Both the position numbers and the translations under genes were made by a program. This document shows positions 33,901-46,250 of a stretch of 64,000 nt of DNA, piece by piece (positions within the stretch are counted from its first letter, which is position 1; each line of letters starts with the position of its first letter). A model generated the notes under the pieces. That model was not told where the DNA came from, did no database searches, and saw only the letters and a list, made by a program, of their open reading frames with translations. This DNA is from Lamellibrachia columna (taxonomy: Eukaryota; Annelida; Polychaeta; Sabellida; Siboglinidae): contig OY759265.1 in the NCBI GenBank assembly GCA_963662155.1, forward strand, positions 9,466,193-9,530,192, in the 5' to 3' direction.

Positions 33901-36900
33901 CAAGTGCACGAGGTAACAAGTGCACGAGGTAACAAGTGTACGAGGTAACAAGTGCACGATGTAACAAGTGCACGAGGTAACAAGTGTACGAGGTAACAAG
34001 TGCACGAGGTAACAAGTGCACGAGGTAACAAGTGCACGAGGTAAAAAGTGCACGAGGTAACAAGTGCACGAGGTAACAAGTGCACGAGATAACAAGTGTA
34101 CCAGGTAACAAGTGCACGAGGTAACAAGTGCACGAGGTAACAAGTGCACGAGGTAACAAGTGCACGAGATAACAAGTGTATGAGGTAACAAGTGTACGAG
34201 GTAACAAGTGCACGAGGTAACAAGTGCATGAGGTAACAAGTGCACGAGGTAACAAGTGTACGAGGTATCAAGTGCACGAGGTAACAAGTGTACGAGGTAA
34301 CAAGTGCATGAGGTAACAAGTGCACGAGGTAACAAGTGCACGAGGTAACAAGTGCACGAGATAACAAGTGCACGAGGTAACAAGTGCACGAGATAACAAG
34401 TGCACGAAGTAACAAGTGCCAGAAGTAACAAGTTCACGAGGTAACAAGTGTACGAGGTAACAAGTGCAGGAGATAACAAGTGCACGAGGTAACAAGTGCA
34501 CGAGGTAACAAGTGTACGAGGTAACAAGTGCAGGAGATAACAAGTGTACGAGGTAACAAGTGCACGAGGTAACAAATGCACGAGGTAACAATTGTACGAG
34601 GTAACAAGTGTACGAGGTAACAAGTGCACGAGGTAACAAGTGTACGAGGTATCAAGTGCACGAGGTAATAAGTGCACGAGGTAACAAGTGCCAGAAGTAA
34701 CAAGTTCACGAGGTAACAAGTGTACGAGGTAACAAGTGCAGGAGATAACAAGTGTACGAGGTAACAAGTGCAGGAGGTAACAAGTGCACGAGATAACAAT
34801 GCATGAAGTAACAAGTATACGAGGTAACAAGTGCACGAGGTAACAAGTGTACGAGGTAACAAGTGCACGAGGTAACAAGTGTACGAGGTAACAAGTGCAC
34901 GAGGTAAAAAGTGCACGAGGTAACAAGTGCACGAGGTAACAAGTGTACGAGGTAACAAGTGCACGAGGTAACAAGTGTCCGAAGTAACAAGTGTCCGAAG
35001 TAACAAGTGCACGAGGTAACAAGTGCCCGAGGTAACAAGTGCACGAGGTAACAAGTGCACGAGGTAACAAGTGCGCGAGGTAACAAGTGCACGAGGTAAC
35101 AAGTGTACGAGATAACAAGTGCACGAGGTAACAAGTGTCCGAGGTAACAAGTGCACGATGTAACAAGTGCACGAGGTAACAAGTGCACTAGGTAACAAGT
35201 GCACGAGGTAACAAGTGTCCGAGGTAACAAGTGTCCGAAGTAACAAGTGCACGAGGTAACAAGTGCACGAGGTAACAAGTGCACGAGGTAACAAGTGTCC
35301 GAAGTAACAAGTGCACGAGGTAACAAGTGCACGATGTAACAAGTGTCCGAAGTAACAAGTGCACGAGGTAACAAGTGCACGTTGTAACAAGTGCACGAGG
35401 TAACAAGTGCACGTGGTAACAATATTTCATGTAACTCACAATTTAAAGTTGTGTACATTGCATAAGTGACTAGTGATATGATACTGGGCATTTACTGTGG
35501 ATTGGCGTAGAGAGAAGTCAGTGGCCATACAAGGAGCTAAATACTTGAATATATGATAACATTACATCATAATTATATTTACTAATACACTAAAAACAAA
35601 GATTTTCCGTACACATATATTGTCTATGTTTTGAACAAACTATGTAACAATGTCTTGCTGTTAAAGGTTCACTTGAACACCAAATGGGATTTTCGACAAA
35701 CCATCCATCTTCTCTCCCGCACATACTACGATGTGTCTGCTGCCGGGCAATGTTTGTTCTCCTACCTGACATCTTCTGTCCCGCACATACTACGATGTGT
35801 CTGCTGCCGGGCAATGTTTGTTCTCCTACCTGACATCTTCTGTCCCACACATACTACGATGTGTCTGCTACCAGGCAATGTTTGTTCTCCTACCTGACAT
35901 CTTCTGTCCCACACATACTACGATGTGTCTGCTACCAGGCAATGTTTGTTCTCCTACCTGACATCTTCTGTCCCGCACATACTACGATGTGTCTGCTACC
36001 AGGCAATGTTTGTTCTCCTACCTGACATCTTCTGTCCCGCACATACTACGATGTGTCTGCTACCAGGCAATGTTTGTTCTCCTACCTGACATCTTCTGTC
36101 CCGCACATACTACGATGTGTCTGCTACCGGGCAATGTTTGTTCTCCTACCTGACATCTTCTGTCCCGCACATACTACGATGTGTCTGCTACCGGGCAATG
36201 TTTGTTCTCCTACCTGACATCTTCTGTCCCGCACATACTAAGATGTGTCTGCTACCGGGCAATGTTTGTTCTCCTACCTGACATCTTCTGTCCCGCACAT
36301 ACTACGATGTGTCTGCTACCGGGCAATGTTTGTTCTCCTACCTGACATCTTCTGTCCCGCACATACTACGATGTGTCTGCTACCGGGCAATGTTTGTTCT
36401 CCTACCTGACATCTTCTGTCCCGCACATACTACGATGTGTCTGCTACCGGGCAATGTTTGTTCTCCTACCTGACATCTTCTGTCCCACACATACTACGAT
36501 GTGTCTGCTACCAGGCAATGTTTGTTCTCCTACCTGACATCTTCTGTCCCGCACATACTACGATGTGTCTGCTACCAGGCAATGTTTGTTCTCCTACCTG
36601 ACATCTTCTGTCCCGCCTCATACTACGATGTGTCTGCTACCGGGCAATGTTTGTTCTCCTACCTGACATCTTCTGTCCCGCACATACTACGATGTGTCTG
36701 CTGCCAGGCAATGTTTGTTCTCCTACCTGACATCTTCTGTCCCGCACATACTACGATGTGTCTGCTACCGGGCAATGTTTGTTCTCCTACCTGACATCTT
36801 CTGTCCCGCACATACTACGATGTGTCTGCTACCGGGCAATGTTTGTTCTCCTACCTGAAATCTTCTGTCCCGCACATACTAAGATGTGTCTGCTACCAGG

Positions 36901-39900
36901 CAATGTTTGTTCTCCTACCTGACATCTTCTGTCCCGCACATACTACGATGTGTCTGCTACCAGGCAATGTTTGTTCTCCTACCTGACATCTTCTGTCCCG
37001 CACATACTACGATGTGTCTGCTACCGGGCAATGTTTGTTCTCCTACCTGACATCTTCTGTCCCGCACATACTACGATGTGTCTGCTACCGGGCAATGTTT
37101 GTTCTCCTACCTGACATCTTCTGTCCCGCACAAACTAAGATGTGTCTGCTACCAGGCAATGTTTGTTCTCCTACCTGACATCTTCTGTCCCGCACATACT
37201 ACGATGTGTCTGCTACCGGGCAATGTTTGTTCTCCTACCTGACATCTTCTGTCCCGCACATACTACGATGTGTCTGCTGCCAGGCAATGTTTGTTCTCCT
37301 ACCTGACATCTTCTGTCCCGCACATACTACAATGTGTCTGCTACCGGGCAATGTTTGTTCTCCTACCTGACATCTTCTGTCCCGCACATACTACGATGTG
37401 TCTGCTACCAGGCAATGTTTGTTCTCCTACCTGACATCTTCTGTCCCGCACATACTACGATGTGTCTGCTACCAGGCAATGTTTGTTCTCCTACCTGACA
37501 TCTTCTGTCCCGCACATACTACGATGTGTCTGCTACCGGGCAATGTTTGTTCTCCTACCTGACATCTTCTGTCCCGCACATACTACGATGTGTCTGCTAC
37601 CAGGCAATGTTTGTTCTCCTACCTGACGTCTTCTGTCCCGCACATACTACGATGTGTCTGCTACCAGGCAATGTTTGTTCTCCTACCTGACATCTTCTGT
37701 CCCGCACATACTACGATGTGTCTGCTACCAGGCAATGTTTGTTCTCCTACCTGACATCTTCTGTCCCGCACATACTACGATGTGTCTGCTACCAGGCAAT
37801 GTTTGTTCTTCTACCTGACATCTTCTGTCCCGCACATACTACGATGTGTCTGCTACCGGGCAATGTTTGTTCTCCTACCTGACATCTTCTGTCCCGCACA
37901 TACTACGATGTGTCTGCTACCAGGCAATGTTTGTTCTCCTACCTGACATCTTCTGTCCCGCACAAACTAAGATGTGTCTGCTACCGGGCAATGTTTGTTC
38001 TCCTACCTGACATCTTCTGTCCCGCACATACTACGATGTGTCTGCTACCGGGCAATGTTTGTTCTCCTACCTGACATCTTCTGTCCCGCACATACTAAGA
38101 TGTGTCTGCTACCAGGCAATGTTTGTTCTCCTACCTGACATCTTCTGTCCCGCACATACTACGATGTGTCTGCTACCAGGCAATGTTTGTTCTTCTACCT
38201 GACATCTTCTGTCCCGCACATACTACGATGTGTCTGCTACCGGGCAATGTTTGTTCTCCTACCTGACATCTTCTGTCCCGCACATACTAAGATGTGTCTG
38301 CTACCGGGCAATGTTTGTTCTCCTACCTGACATCTTCTGTCCCGCACATACTAAGATGTGTCTGCTACCAGGCAATGTTTGTTCTCCTACCTGACATCTT
38401 CTGTCCCGCACATACTACGATGTGTCTGCTACCAGGCAATGTTTGTTCTTCTACCTGACATCTTCTGTCCCGCACATACTACGATGTGTCTGCTACCGGG
38501 CAATGTTTGTTCTCCTACCTGACATCTTCTGTCCCGCACATACTACGATGTGTCTGCTACCAGGCAATGTTTGTTCTTCTACCTGACATCTTCTGTCCCG
38601 CACATACTACGATGTGTCTGCTACCGGGCAATGTTTGTTCTCCTACCTGACATCTTCTGTCCCGCACATACTAAGATGTGTCTGCTACCAGGCAATGTTT
38701 GTTCTCCTACCTGACATCTTCTGTCCCGCACATACTACGATGTGTCTGCTACCTGGCAATGTTTGTTCTCCTACCTGACATCAAGTACTGCGTGCAGTCG
38801 GACTCAGGGGAGAAGCTGTCTTGCAACACGCACAGTTCTATTCCCCTCTTCAACAGCCACTGTAGCAGAGCTCGCGTCTTCGGCCAACTGAACGTACCGT
38901 CGGCGATGTTGAAGACGAGTCGCTGAAACAGAAACCTAGACAGTTAACTATCGCTGGTCGTGGCACCGTTTCACAGACCATGGCACATAGTGGCTTCTCG
39001 GCACGTTGCCCACTCCTATTTTTACAAACTCGGTTCAAACGAAGTTTTCATAAATTGGGTTACAAATCAAAGCAGTTGACCAACAGAAAACAAACTACAT
39101 CTTTTTGCGGATAACAAATTATGAACTTCGAGCAATATCGCAGTTATGGTGAAGCATTCAGAATCTACTATTGTTGTGCAATCGAACATGGATATGTCTG
39201 TTGATACATATAGCCTATGTTGTATTGGACTAATCTAGAGCGCGCAACTTTCTCTTGCCTGGATAGAAGACGGAGGTCTCGGTTTGACCTCATCGACCGT
39301 CTGCAATACGTAGACAGGCGGGACGGCATAGTTATCCAGTTTATACCAAGTGTCCAGTAGTGGTGCATCGCGCGTGTCGCGACCGTTGTGACGTACTAGT
39401 GTGTTTCGAATCAGCTCGAAGTCGCTCGCCCAGATCTTATTCGGAAGTGGCACGTGGCCATACTTCTGACCAATCAGCGCCTGCATCATACGACATATCA
39501 CGACTGAGACGGTCGGAAAATTTAACGTATTTGTTTATTATTATTATTTTTTTAAAATAAATTATGTATTCGAGTTACAAAATAACTATGGGATAAGGAA
39601 TGACCACATATTTCGTTGTTTGACACATCGTTTTGTAAAGTTGGCTTAACGAGGATTAAGTATGTAAATCATTTCGGTATGTGTAAATATAGTTTTATCC
39701 TGATTAAAAGGTGAATATTTTGAAACACCCATCTAAGAACTGGGCTAGCATTGATTCGCCCAAGGGCACACATTCCGTCACACGATGCATTCAGTGCCGA
39801 TTGGCGGTTAACTTACGATAAACGAAGGTCCGACAGAGATTCTGCGGCAGTCTTCGATCTCTTCGAGCGCCAGGGAGCGCTCGCTGCAGGCGTTTGACCA

Positions 39901-42900
39901 ATCTCCTTCCACACCGAAATGTAGGTCAATGAACTAAAAACGTGAACGGCAGAAATTAGTCGCTGTTTTCCTGCAGTAATTACTAGGGGCCTAAGACCAA
40001 TTAAAATCCCAGCAGTCAATGAAACTTTGTTTTGGCATTGACTGAGAAGCAAATAAGGGCAGATAAATAGTACCGTTTGTGCAACATGACAATGCCTACA
40101 CCATCATAAAACAATGGGATGTTTTCACTGGGTGTATTATCTCACTTCGTCTTTTCCCTAGAAATCCTGTTAGAATTCAGACAAATCACATTCTCACAAA
40201 ATTACTATTTTTCAAAAACCTCTTCATCGTTAATTATCACCCACGAAGACAATTAAATGCCTCGAATCGTTTTATTTTTCTGTGCAAATAATGCGTCGGA
40301 ATCTAGTATTTACCATTAACTTAAAAACAGTAACCAATAAAACATCCGTTAACATTTTCATCGAGCTTAGGGGAGTGTCTTCTTAACAATCAGTTATAAA
40401 CGTGGTCAGCTGTTTATTCGTTCTTTACCTCGCACATGAAATGTATTGCAACTAATCGTGTGTCCCTAACAACTGTACAGTGTTAAGCCACATAGCAAAT
40501 GTGTCAATATCATATTCTTAGGCAAGCCGCGCCTGCTTAGGCATGACAATTGATAGGGCATTAAACGGCGCATTGTTCAAACTAAGGCGTGTTCTTGATT
40601 TGGTTCCAAAGTAGTGAGCTTACTGTTAACCGTACGACAACCTCGGCCTTGGCGTTTGCTAAATCGCTGCAGTGAATATGAAAAAGCAACTGCTCTGGTA
40701 AGCGCCATCTGGCGAGAAAGCGTCACTAATGTACCGAGTGCACAGCGTTCACGTTCAATAAGGAAAAAACTGTACCCGTTACAGCTACGTTTGTCATTAG
40801 CGGCCGATTGTATGCGACACTCGCGCAATTTCCAAAAATGTACTCTAGTTACGGAAATCACGAAATCGATTTACAACCGGACTTATGAATGTTGCAGAAT
40901 CACTTTATTCGAACACGTTTTATTGTCACGCATTGACATCAACGGAATTAATTCAACTGGGGTTATTTGTCATCCAGTCTGAACGCAACGACGTTAACGT
41001 GATTAAACCTACTTGGAATTCCAAGCCATACGTCTCTCGGCAGTACTGGCGCAGCTGGGGACCCACGCGAGACGCCAAGGCGTGTCTCTCCTCCACCGTG
41101 TCTATCGATCGATGAAATAGTTATAACGTTAACAACAACGATGAATTACGTTAACAATAATAACAAAGATAATAAAAGCGACGATACCAATAACTATGGT
41201 AACTACAGTAAATATAAAATACCATCAGTATTAATATAACTATAATGGTAAATGCAACTACCATACAAATAATAATATCCAAATAAATACGATAACCTCT
41301 CCAGCCCCGCACACAGGCACCGTGTGGGTGTATTACACCAGACATATTCCCGACCTCTCCAGCCCCGCATACAGGCACCGTGTGGTGTGTATTACACCAT
41401 ACATATTCCCGACCTCTCCAGCCCCGCATACAGGCACCGTGCGGTGTGTATTACACCAGACATATTCCCGACCTTTCCAGCCCCGCATACAGGCACCGTG
41501 TGGTGTGTATTACACCAGACATATTCCCGACCTCTCCAGCCCCGCATACAGGCACCGTGCGGTGTGTATTACACCAGACATATTCCCGACCTTTCCAGCC
41601 CCGCATACAGGCACCGTGCGGTGTGTATTACACCAGACATATTCCCGACCTTTCCAGCCCCGCATACAGGCACCGTGTGGTGTGTATTACACCAGACATA
41701 TTCCCGACCTCTCCAGCCCCGCATACAGGCAAAGTGTGGTGTGTATTACACCAGACATATTCCCGACCTCTCCAGCCCCGCATACAGGCACCGTGTGGTG
41801 TGTATTACACCAGACATATTCCCGACCTCTCCAGCCCCGCATACAGGGCACCGTGTGGTGTGTATTACACCAGACATATTCCCGACTTCTCCAGCCCCGC
41901 ATACAGGCACCGTGCGGTGTGTATTACACCAGACATATTCCCGACCTCTCCAGCCCCGCATACAGGCACCGTGTGGTGTGTATTACACCAGACATATTCC
42001 CGACCTCTCCAGCCCCGCATACAGGCACCGTGTGGTGTGTATCACACCAGACATATTGAGTTGTCATTGATACAACAGCAAAGACGGTCGACTGAGATGA
42101 TTCGGTGTCGGCTGATTTACTAACCGATCCTTGAAAGGCAATCATAGATATATTGCAGTGATCACAGTCGTTCCGCGGGGACTGATCAAAGAGTTTGATT
42201 GCATGTCGAGTTGACCTTACAAAGCGATTACTTATTGCCGAATGCAAAGAAATAAGTCCCAGACAAGCTAATCACCAGGTACATGTCTAAAGGGTGTATT
42301 TACACCTGCTGCGGATTGATAACATCGCACAAAGAAGGTGTCAAGTCAGGCTAACCGTGAGCATTGTGTGCATTGTCCAAACATAAAAGGCGTTCCCGTT
42401 TCCTCAATGAGATCGTAAAAAGGCCACGCTGACGAAATGCCGTGCGGCAACGAGGACTCGCGCTCAGAACATATAGATAGGCTTGGGCTGATATTCCGGA
42501 AGGGCTGGTTAGTTTTATTTATAAGGACTTACATAACGTACAGGCTAACAGAAGCTGTAGATTGTGGGAAACAGGCAATTGTTGCAATGTTTTAAAGATG
42601 GGTTTTAGGAAACACATATATTCCCATATGGGTATAACAATGCACGTCGGGAAAGAGTAGAATTGGCGTGCATTACTTGATCAATGGGGAGCCACATAAT
42701 CTCTGGGGAGCCGAGAAAGCAGACGGGGATAGACGAAGAGAACATGGGAATGTGTTGACAGAACTACGTGATCACGAGCAATTTTTTTTATTTTAATGAC
42801 ATTCGTGCATGTTCAATGTTGTGGTCAGAGTAATACTTTGTCTTGGATGTAAGTAAATGTTGCTGTGTTGGCAGAGCAACGTAGAGAGTAAATGTTGTGG

Positions 42901-43569
42901 TCAGAGTAATACTTTGTCTTGGATGTAAGTAAATGTTGCTGTGTTGGCAGAGCAACGTAGAGAGTAAATGTTGTGGTCAGAGTAATACTTTGTCTTGGAT
43001 GTAAGTAAATGTTGCTGTGTTGGCAGAGCAACGTAGAGAGTAATGTGTGTCTCTGGAAGTTTTCGAGAAGGACGACAAAGATTGAAACACGGTTACACAA
43101 GAGGCGGTGAGCCGAACACCCGGGGAGCCGGACACCCTAGGAGATGAAAGCAGGTGACTGGGAGGTATTCGAGGAATGGGTGGGTGGTTATAGTGGCTGA
43201 TTATTATTATAACAAATACTACGGTACATAGTAATATCCTATATGCACTCAGTAATATTAATAATGTCAACAGCAGCATTAAAGTTTCCAAACAAAACAA
43301 AAGTTCGACACAAAACTCCATCAATGTTAAAATAAAATGGGTTTGTTTTACTATTGAATGGAGTTCGTCCAAATAACGTAGGATCCTACAAGTCCCTCCA
43401 CCAACATAAACAGAGTAAGACGCGGGTAAGGACGTCATAGCCGCCGGGACACCTCACCTGTAGCTGTCGAGCACACGTAGACACGGACAAGCTTCGACGG
43501 CTCCGGGGGCAGTGTGTTGACGTCGAAGCTGCCCGTCAGCAAGGCTCGGACGTTCATCGTCGCCGCCAT
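24955..43569 (-). CDS. nwd2-like: NACHT and WD-repeat protein, NWD2-like, 1771 aa, 11 exons
   Basis: Exons (minus): 43569-43458, 41101-41013, 39933-39817, 39480-39259, 38922-38775, 33501-33308, 32832-32744, 31920-31754, 30007-29877, 29388-27871 and 27483-24955. Every junction keeps phase; all are GT-AG except a GC donor after exon 4. The N-terminal region (1-180) has the family pattern LVRVYVCSTATDTVEERHAL, IEDCRRISVGPSFI, ALIGQKYGHVPLP. A linker with LEREIDAGIV and CVVFVRHIIDL follows. The NACHT P-loop is GEFGCGKGSL (from about residue 407) and the Walker B-like LVVMLADLDR is at about 494. A helical/winged-helix part extends to 929, then an 842-residue WD/beta-propeller region. Human NWD2 is of similar length. 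NACHT-WD proteins are STAND NTPases; the ligand here is unknown. The protein ends in KACSIM, a possible CaaX box. Confidence 0.9.
30018..30062. repeat. 11-bp tandem repeat against the exon 9 acceptor of the NWD2-like gene
   Basis: About four units of ATGGTGACAAC (plus strand) end 11 bp upstream, on the gene strand, of the exon 9 start at 30007. The last unit grades into the polypyrimidine tract. Confidence 0.7.
31283..31705 (+). repeat. unclassified interspersed repeat of about 400 bp, copy 2
   Basis: Same family as 7866-8270 in the same orientation; it lies in NWD2-like intron 8, just downstream of exon 8 on the gene strand. The rest of intron 8 (30063-31282) holds nothing I can support. 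Confidence 0.75.
32272..32570. mobile_element. possible DNA-transposon remnant
   Basis: CAGTGGCGTATCTAGAAT followed by a G-run resembles the terminus of many invertebrate non-autonomous hAT-like elements. A second G-run lies near 32565, but I find no clean inverted repeat or target duplication. It lies in NWD2-like intron 7. Confidence 0.25.
33115..33307. repeat. 33-bp tandem repeat at the start of NWD2-like intron 6
   Basis: On the gene strand, units of about 33 bp (TGGGACATTTTAAAGATTGT then GTTTGTCAACC) start 8 bases after the exon 6 donor GTAAGC at 33307. Five or six copies follow, decaying with distance from the exon. Confidence 0.85.
33721..35425. repeat. 16-bp minisatellite, about 106 copies, NWD2-like intron 5
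   Basis: Unit AACAAGTGCACGAGGT, with common variants GTGTACGAG, GTGCCCGAG and GTGTCCGAA. Because 3 x 16 = 48, minus-strand frames stay open for up to about 500 codons of TCYLVHLLPRALV-like repeats; these are not genes. Confidence 0.95.
35700..38782. repeat. 64-bp minisatellite, about 48 copies, overlapping the exon 5 splice donor of the NWD2-like gene
   Basis: On the gene strand each unit contains GATGTCAGGTAGGAG. The copy at the exon end is used as the junction: the last 8 exon bases are GATGTCAG and the intron begins GTAGGAG at 38774. The array extends from there for about 3.1 kb into intron 5. Units differ mainly at ACCGGG/ACCAGG, CTACGA/CTAAGA and a few other sites. Confidence 0.95.
41295..42057. 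repeat. 59-bp minisatellite, about 13 copies, NWD2-like intron 1
   Basis: The unit contains CCGACCTCTCCAGCCCCGCA and TGTATTACACCAGACATATT. It begins about 190 bp upstream, on the gene strand, of the exon 2 acceptor. Open frames on both strands across it are period artefacts. Confidence 0.95.
42818..43045. repeat. 76-bp tandem repeat, 3 copies, NWD2-like intron 1
   Basis: Units begin GTTGTGGTCAGAGTAATACT at 42818, 42894 and 42970. Copies are nearly identical; the third is cut short. Confidence 0.9.
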
Positions 43570-43900
43570 AACGACTGACACAGCTGTCCTAACCGCGTCG
43601 TCCGGTCGCAGTCATTCCGCCCGGCGCACGCTACCGCGGGCAATGACTGTTGCAGCAGACGACAAGTCCTGGCTCGCTCCGCCGTGTTGGTGATCGCACC
43701 TTGTCTAATCACGCTCAGAGTTATCCCAGTGTTAAATCCTGCTGTTGGTGTCGCCTGACCACTCCGGGTTTCAGGTTTTTGTAGTGGATTGATCGAAACT
43801 CGAATAAATTCGGCGGTTGCCAATGAAGTTTTTCGGCTGACGTGGGTGGCCTTGTAGCGACGTTGTCGGCGTTGTCTCTAGCAACCGTCATACATGGCGG
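43570..43900 (-). promoter_or_regulatory. candidate promoter of the NWD2-like gene with an X-box-like site
   Basis: The 330 bp upstream of the ATG at 43569 contain GTTGTCTCTAGCAAC (43871-43885), an inverted pair of half-sites fitting an RFX X-box with a 3-base spacer. ATGGCGGCGCC nearby (about 43893) is YY1-like. No TATA box is evident. The transcription start is not defined. Confidence 0.3.
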
Positions 43901-45025
43901 CGCCGCACTCAAGGCGGGAACTGTGTACGCGTGTCTATTCTCTTACACACTGTGCCGCTCTGTAGCTATGTGGGCCTACCATATTGTTTGCTCTGTGCAG
44001 GGGAGGGAAATCCCCATCAATTAGACAATATTATATAAAGTGACTGTGCAATTACACTGAGCATCGAATATGAATATATCGTCAGATTTGGGGTTAATCC
44101 AGGATTTCATCGGGAGGGATCTTGACATTGGCAGAGTGAATTATGATACGCTGGTGTTGTAATGTGTTATGTTTGCCAAGGAATGTGGATTTTGCAAACG
44201 TATCTACGCCCGGAAATGTGTTTGTTCACTAAGTATATCTGCAAACAATTAAGCACTTTCTGGTCCTTTTTCAAGGGAGCGGTTCTGTCTACCAATCCTC
44301 AGTACTTGAAGCATGCTCTAACACGCCCATCACCAAGCAAACACGACGGCAATCACTCTCATGCGCACACAACCTGACCGTCTGACACAATGTAAACACA
44401 TCCAACATTCAACATAAGATAAAACACAAGACAATTACCTGAAAATCCTCTTATTCATTACATTACTGAGACACGTCACGTTTTTAACGGCTGTTGCGCC
44501 ATCATACGGATTACTTAACAGTATATCGCCTCATTTGTAAAATATACGTTGCGTTACCTTGGCGATGAAACGGGGTGATATTTGCTGGGCTGCGGGTACA
44601 TGGCGACATTATGTGGCATTACAAAGAAAACAATCTGATTGAACTTGCTAATCAACAACATTGACAAGAAGTGAACTGATCAACGATTTATGGCTAAGGT
44701 ATACGTCTGGTATCAGATTATTTGAATATTATTGTAAAGGCCAACGCACCAGTTGCAGATTAGTGAAAACCTCGGCGCAGAAGTGTTGCAATTCTGTTGA
44801 CCACGTGGCTGCAAATAGGATCTTTATCGGTAAAATGGGCTACTGTCTTTTTAATAGACAGCGCCATGTTTGTGTGACGTCATCATTGTTGCGTCGAACG
44901 TCGTGTTGTGTCACAAGTGTATCGGTGATCTAACGCAAACGTCGCGTCACAATGCATACGCCTGTGATGATGTCGTCACAGACTGTTATAGCGCCAGTTG
45001 ACTATATGATTGGTACAGATAAGTT

Positions 45026-45073
<48 letters not shown>

Positions 45074-45117
45074 CGTATTAACTCATACAAATACAGCGCG
45101 CATGCACACGCACGCAC

Positions 45118-45200
<83 letters not shown>

Positions 45201-45755
45201 GAAAATATATCTATTGCATCGATTGTTCACCTTAAGGAATTCAAACCAAGCCGGATCTTCAGGCAGCAATGTCAGTAATGTGTATTTACTTTGCATGTTT
45301 CACAGGAACAAATACGCATTAGAACGACACCAAGCCACAACAGTAGGGCAAGGGTGAACTCGACAAGGATGTTTAGAAACCAGTAACTCCCCAGCCAGCA
45401 AAGCATAGCGTCGATTTTTAGTATTGACCACCAAATACTGAGACCGTGATTTCGTCCAAGCCAGTGTTAATAATGTGACTTGTTAGTAATTCGCTAGCAA
45501 TATATGGCATCGACTAGTCCACTTGGACGCCATTGTGATTAACATCACGACTTTATAACGACATTCAAGAATATCACTAATCCCATATCAGAACATAGGG
45601 CATCCTGGTTCGCGTAGTACCAACATGGCGTAACTTTAAAGAAGACAGTAGTCCCACGACGTCACATAGGTTTGAAAATATCCAGCGCGAATGCTTTGTT
45701 TTCGAGTTATCTTCACTCGCGACGTCGGCGACGTCTCAGGCTGTCGCTGACAAAA
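43901..45755. other. intergenic region between the ebony-like and NWD2-like genes, with microsatellites
   Basis: Contains (CACG)n at 45027-45076, (AG)n at 45119-45163 and (ACAG)n at 45164-45200. Only short open frames are present and I find no supported gene or RNA. It must hold the ebony-like 3' UTR (downstream of 45756 on the minus strand) and NWD2-like upstream sequence. Confidence 0.5.
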
Positions 45756-46214
45756 TCACGTATTCTCGAGATACTTGATCATCATCTTGATGTAGTAGTC
45801 TTCGGGAGCATGCGCGAACACTTTTCTGCCGTTGAAGTCGAAGTCCCGCACCAGGAAGCGAGAGAGTAGTCGGTAGTCATAGAAGTGCTCACAGATGTCC
45901 TGCAACAGGAACGCACCGGAGCGGCTGAGAACGTACCGGAGCGGCTGAGAACGTACCGGAGCGGCTGAGAACGTACCGGAGCGGCTGAGAACGTACCGGG
46001 GAGATCGAGAACGTACCGGATTGGGTGAGAACGAACTTAGTGTGGAGTGTGAGTGTTATATGTCGTGTGCGGGCATGCGTTCGTGCATGCGTAGATGTGT
46101 GTATATCAAGAGATACATACACACATGTAGATATATGAACAAACATACACACATAGCATACATACACACATAAGCACACATACACACAAGTACTCACGCA
46201 CGCACACACACACA

Positions 46215-46250
<36 letters not shown>

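Noticed and set aside
33679..35491. Long minus-strand open frames (up to about 500 codons) of CYLVHLLPRALVTS-type repeats
   Set aside because: They arise because the 16-bp unit gives a 48-bp stop-free cycle; overlapping frames are equally open and the array is intronic.
35700..38782. Regular 64-bp array considered as CRISPR-like
   Set aside because: Units are tandem and contiguous with no unique spacers; this is a eukaryotic intron.
41322..42123. Three overlapping plus-strand frames of about 245 codons
   Set aside because: Direct product of the 59-bp intronic minisatellite; the real gene here is on the other strand.
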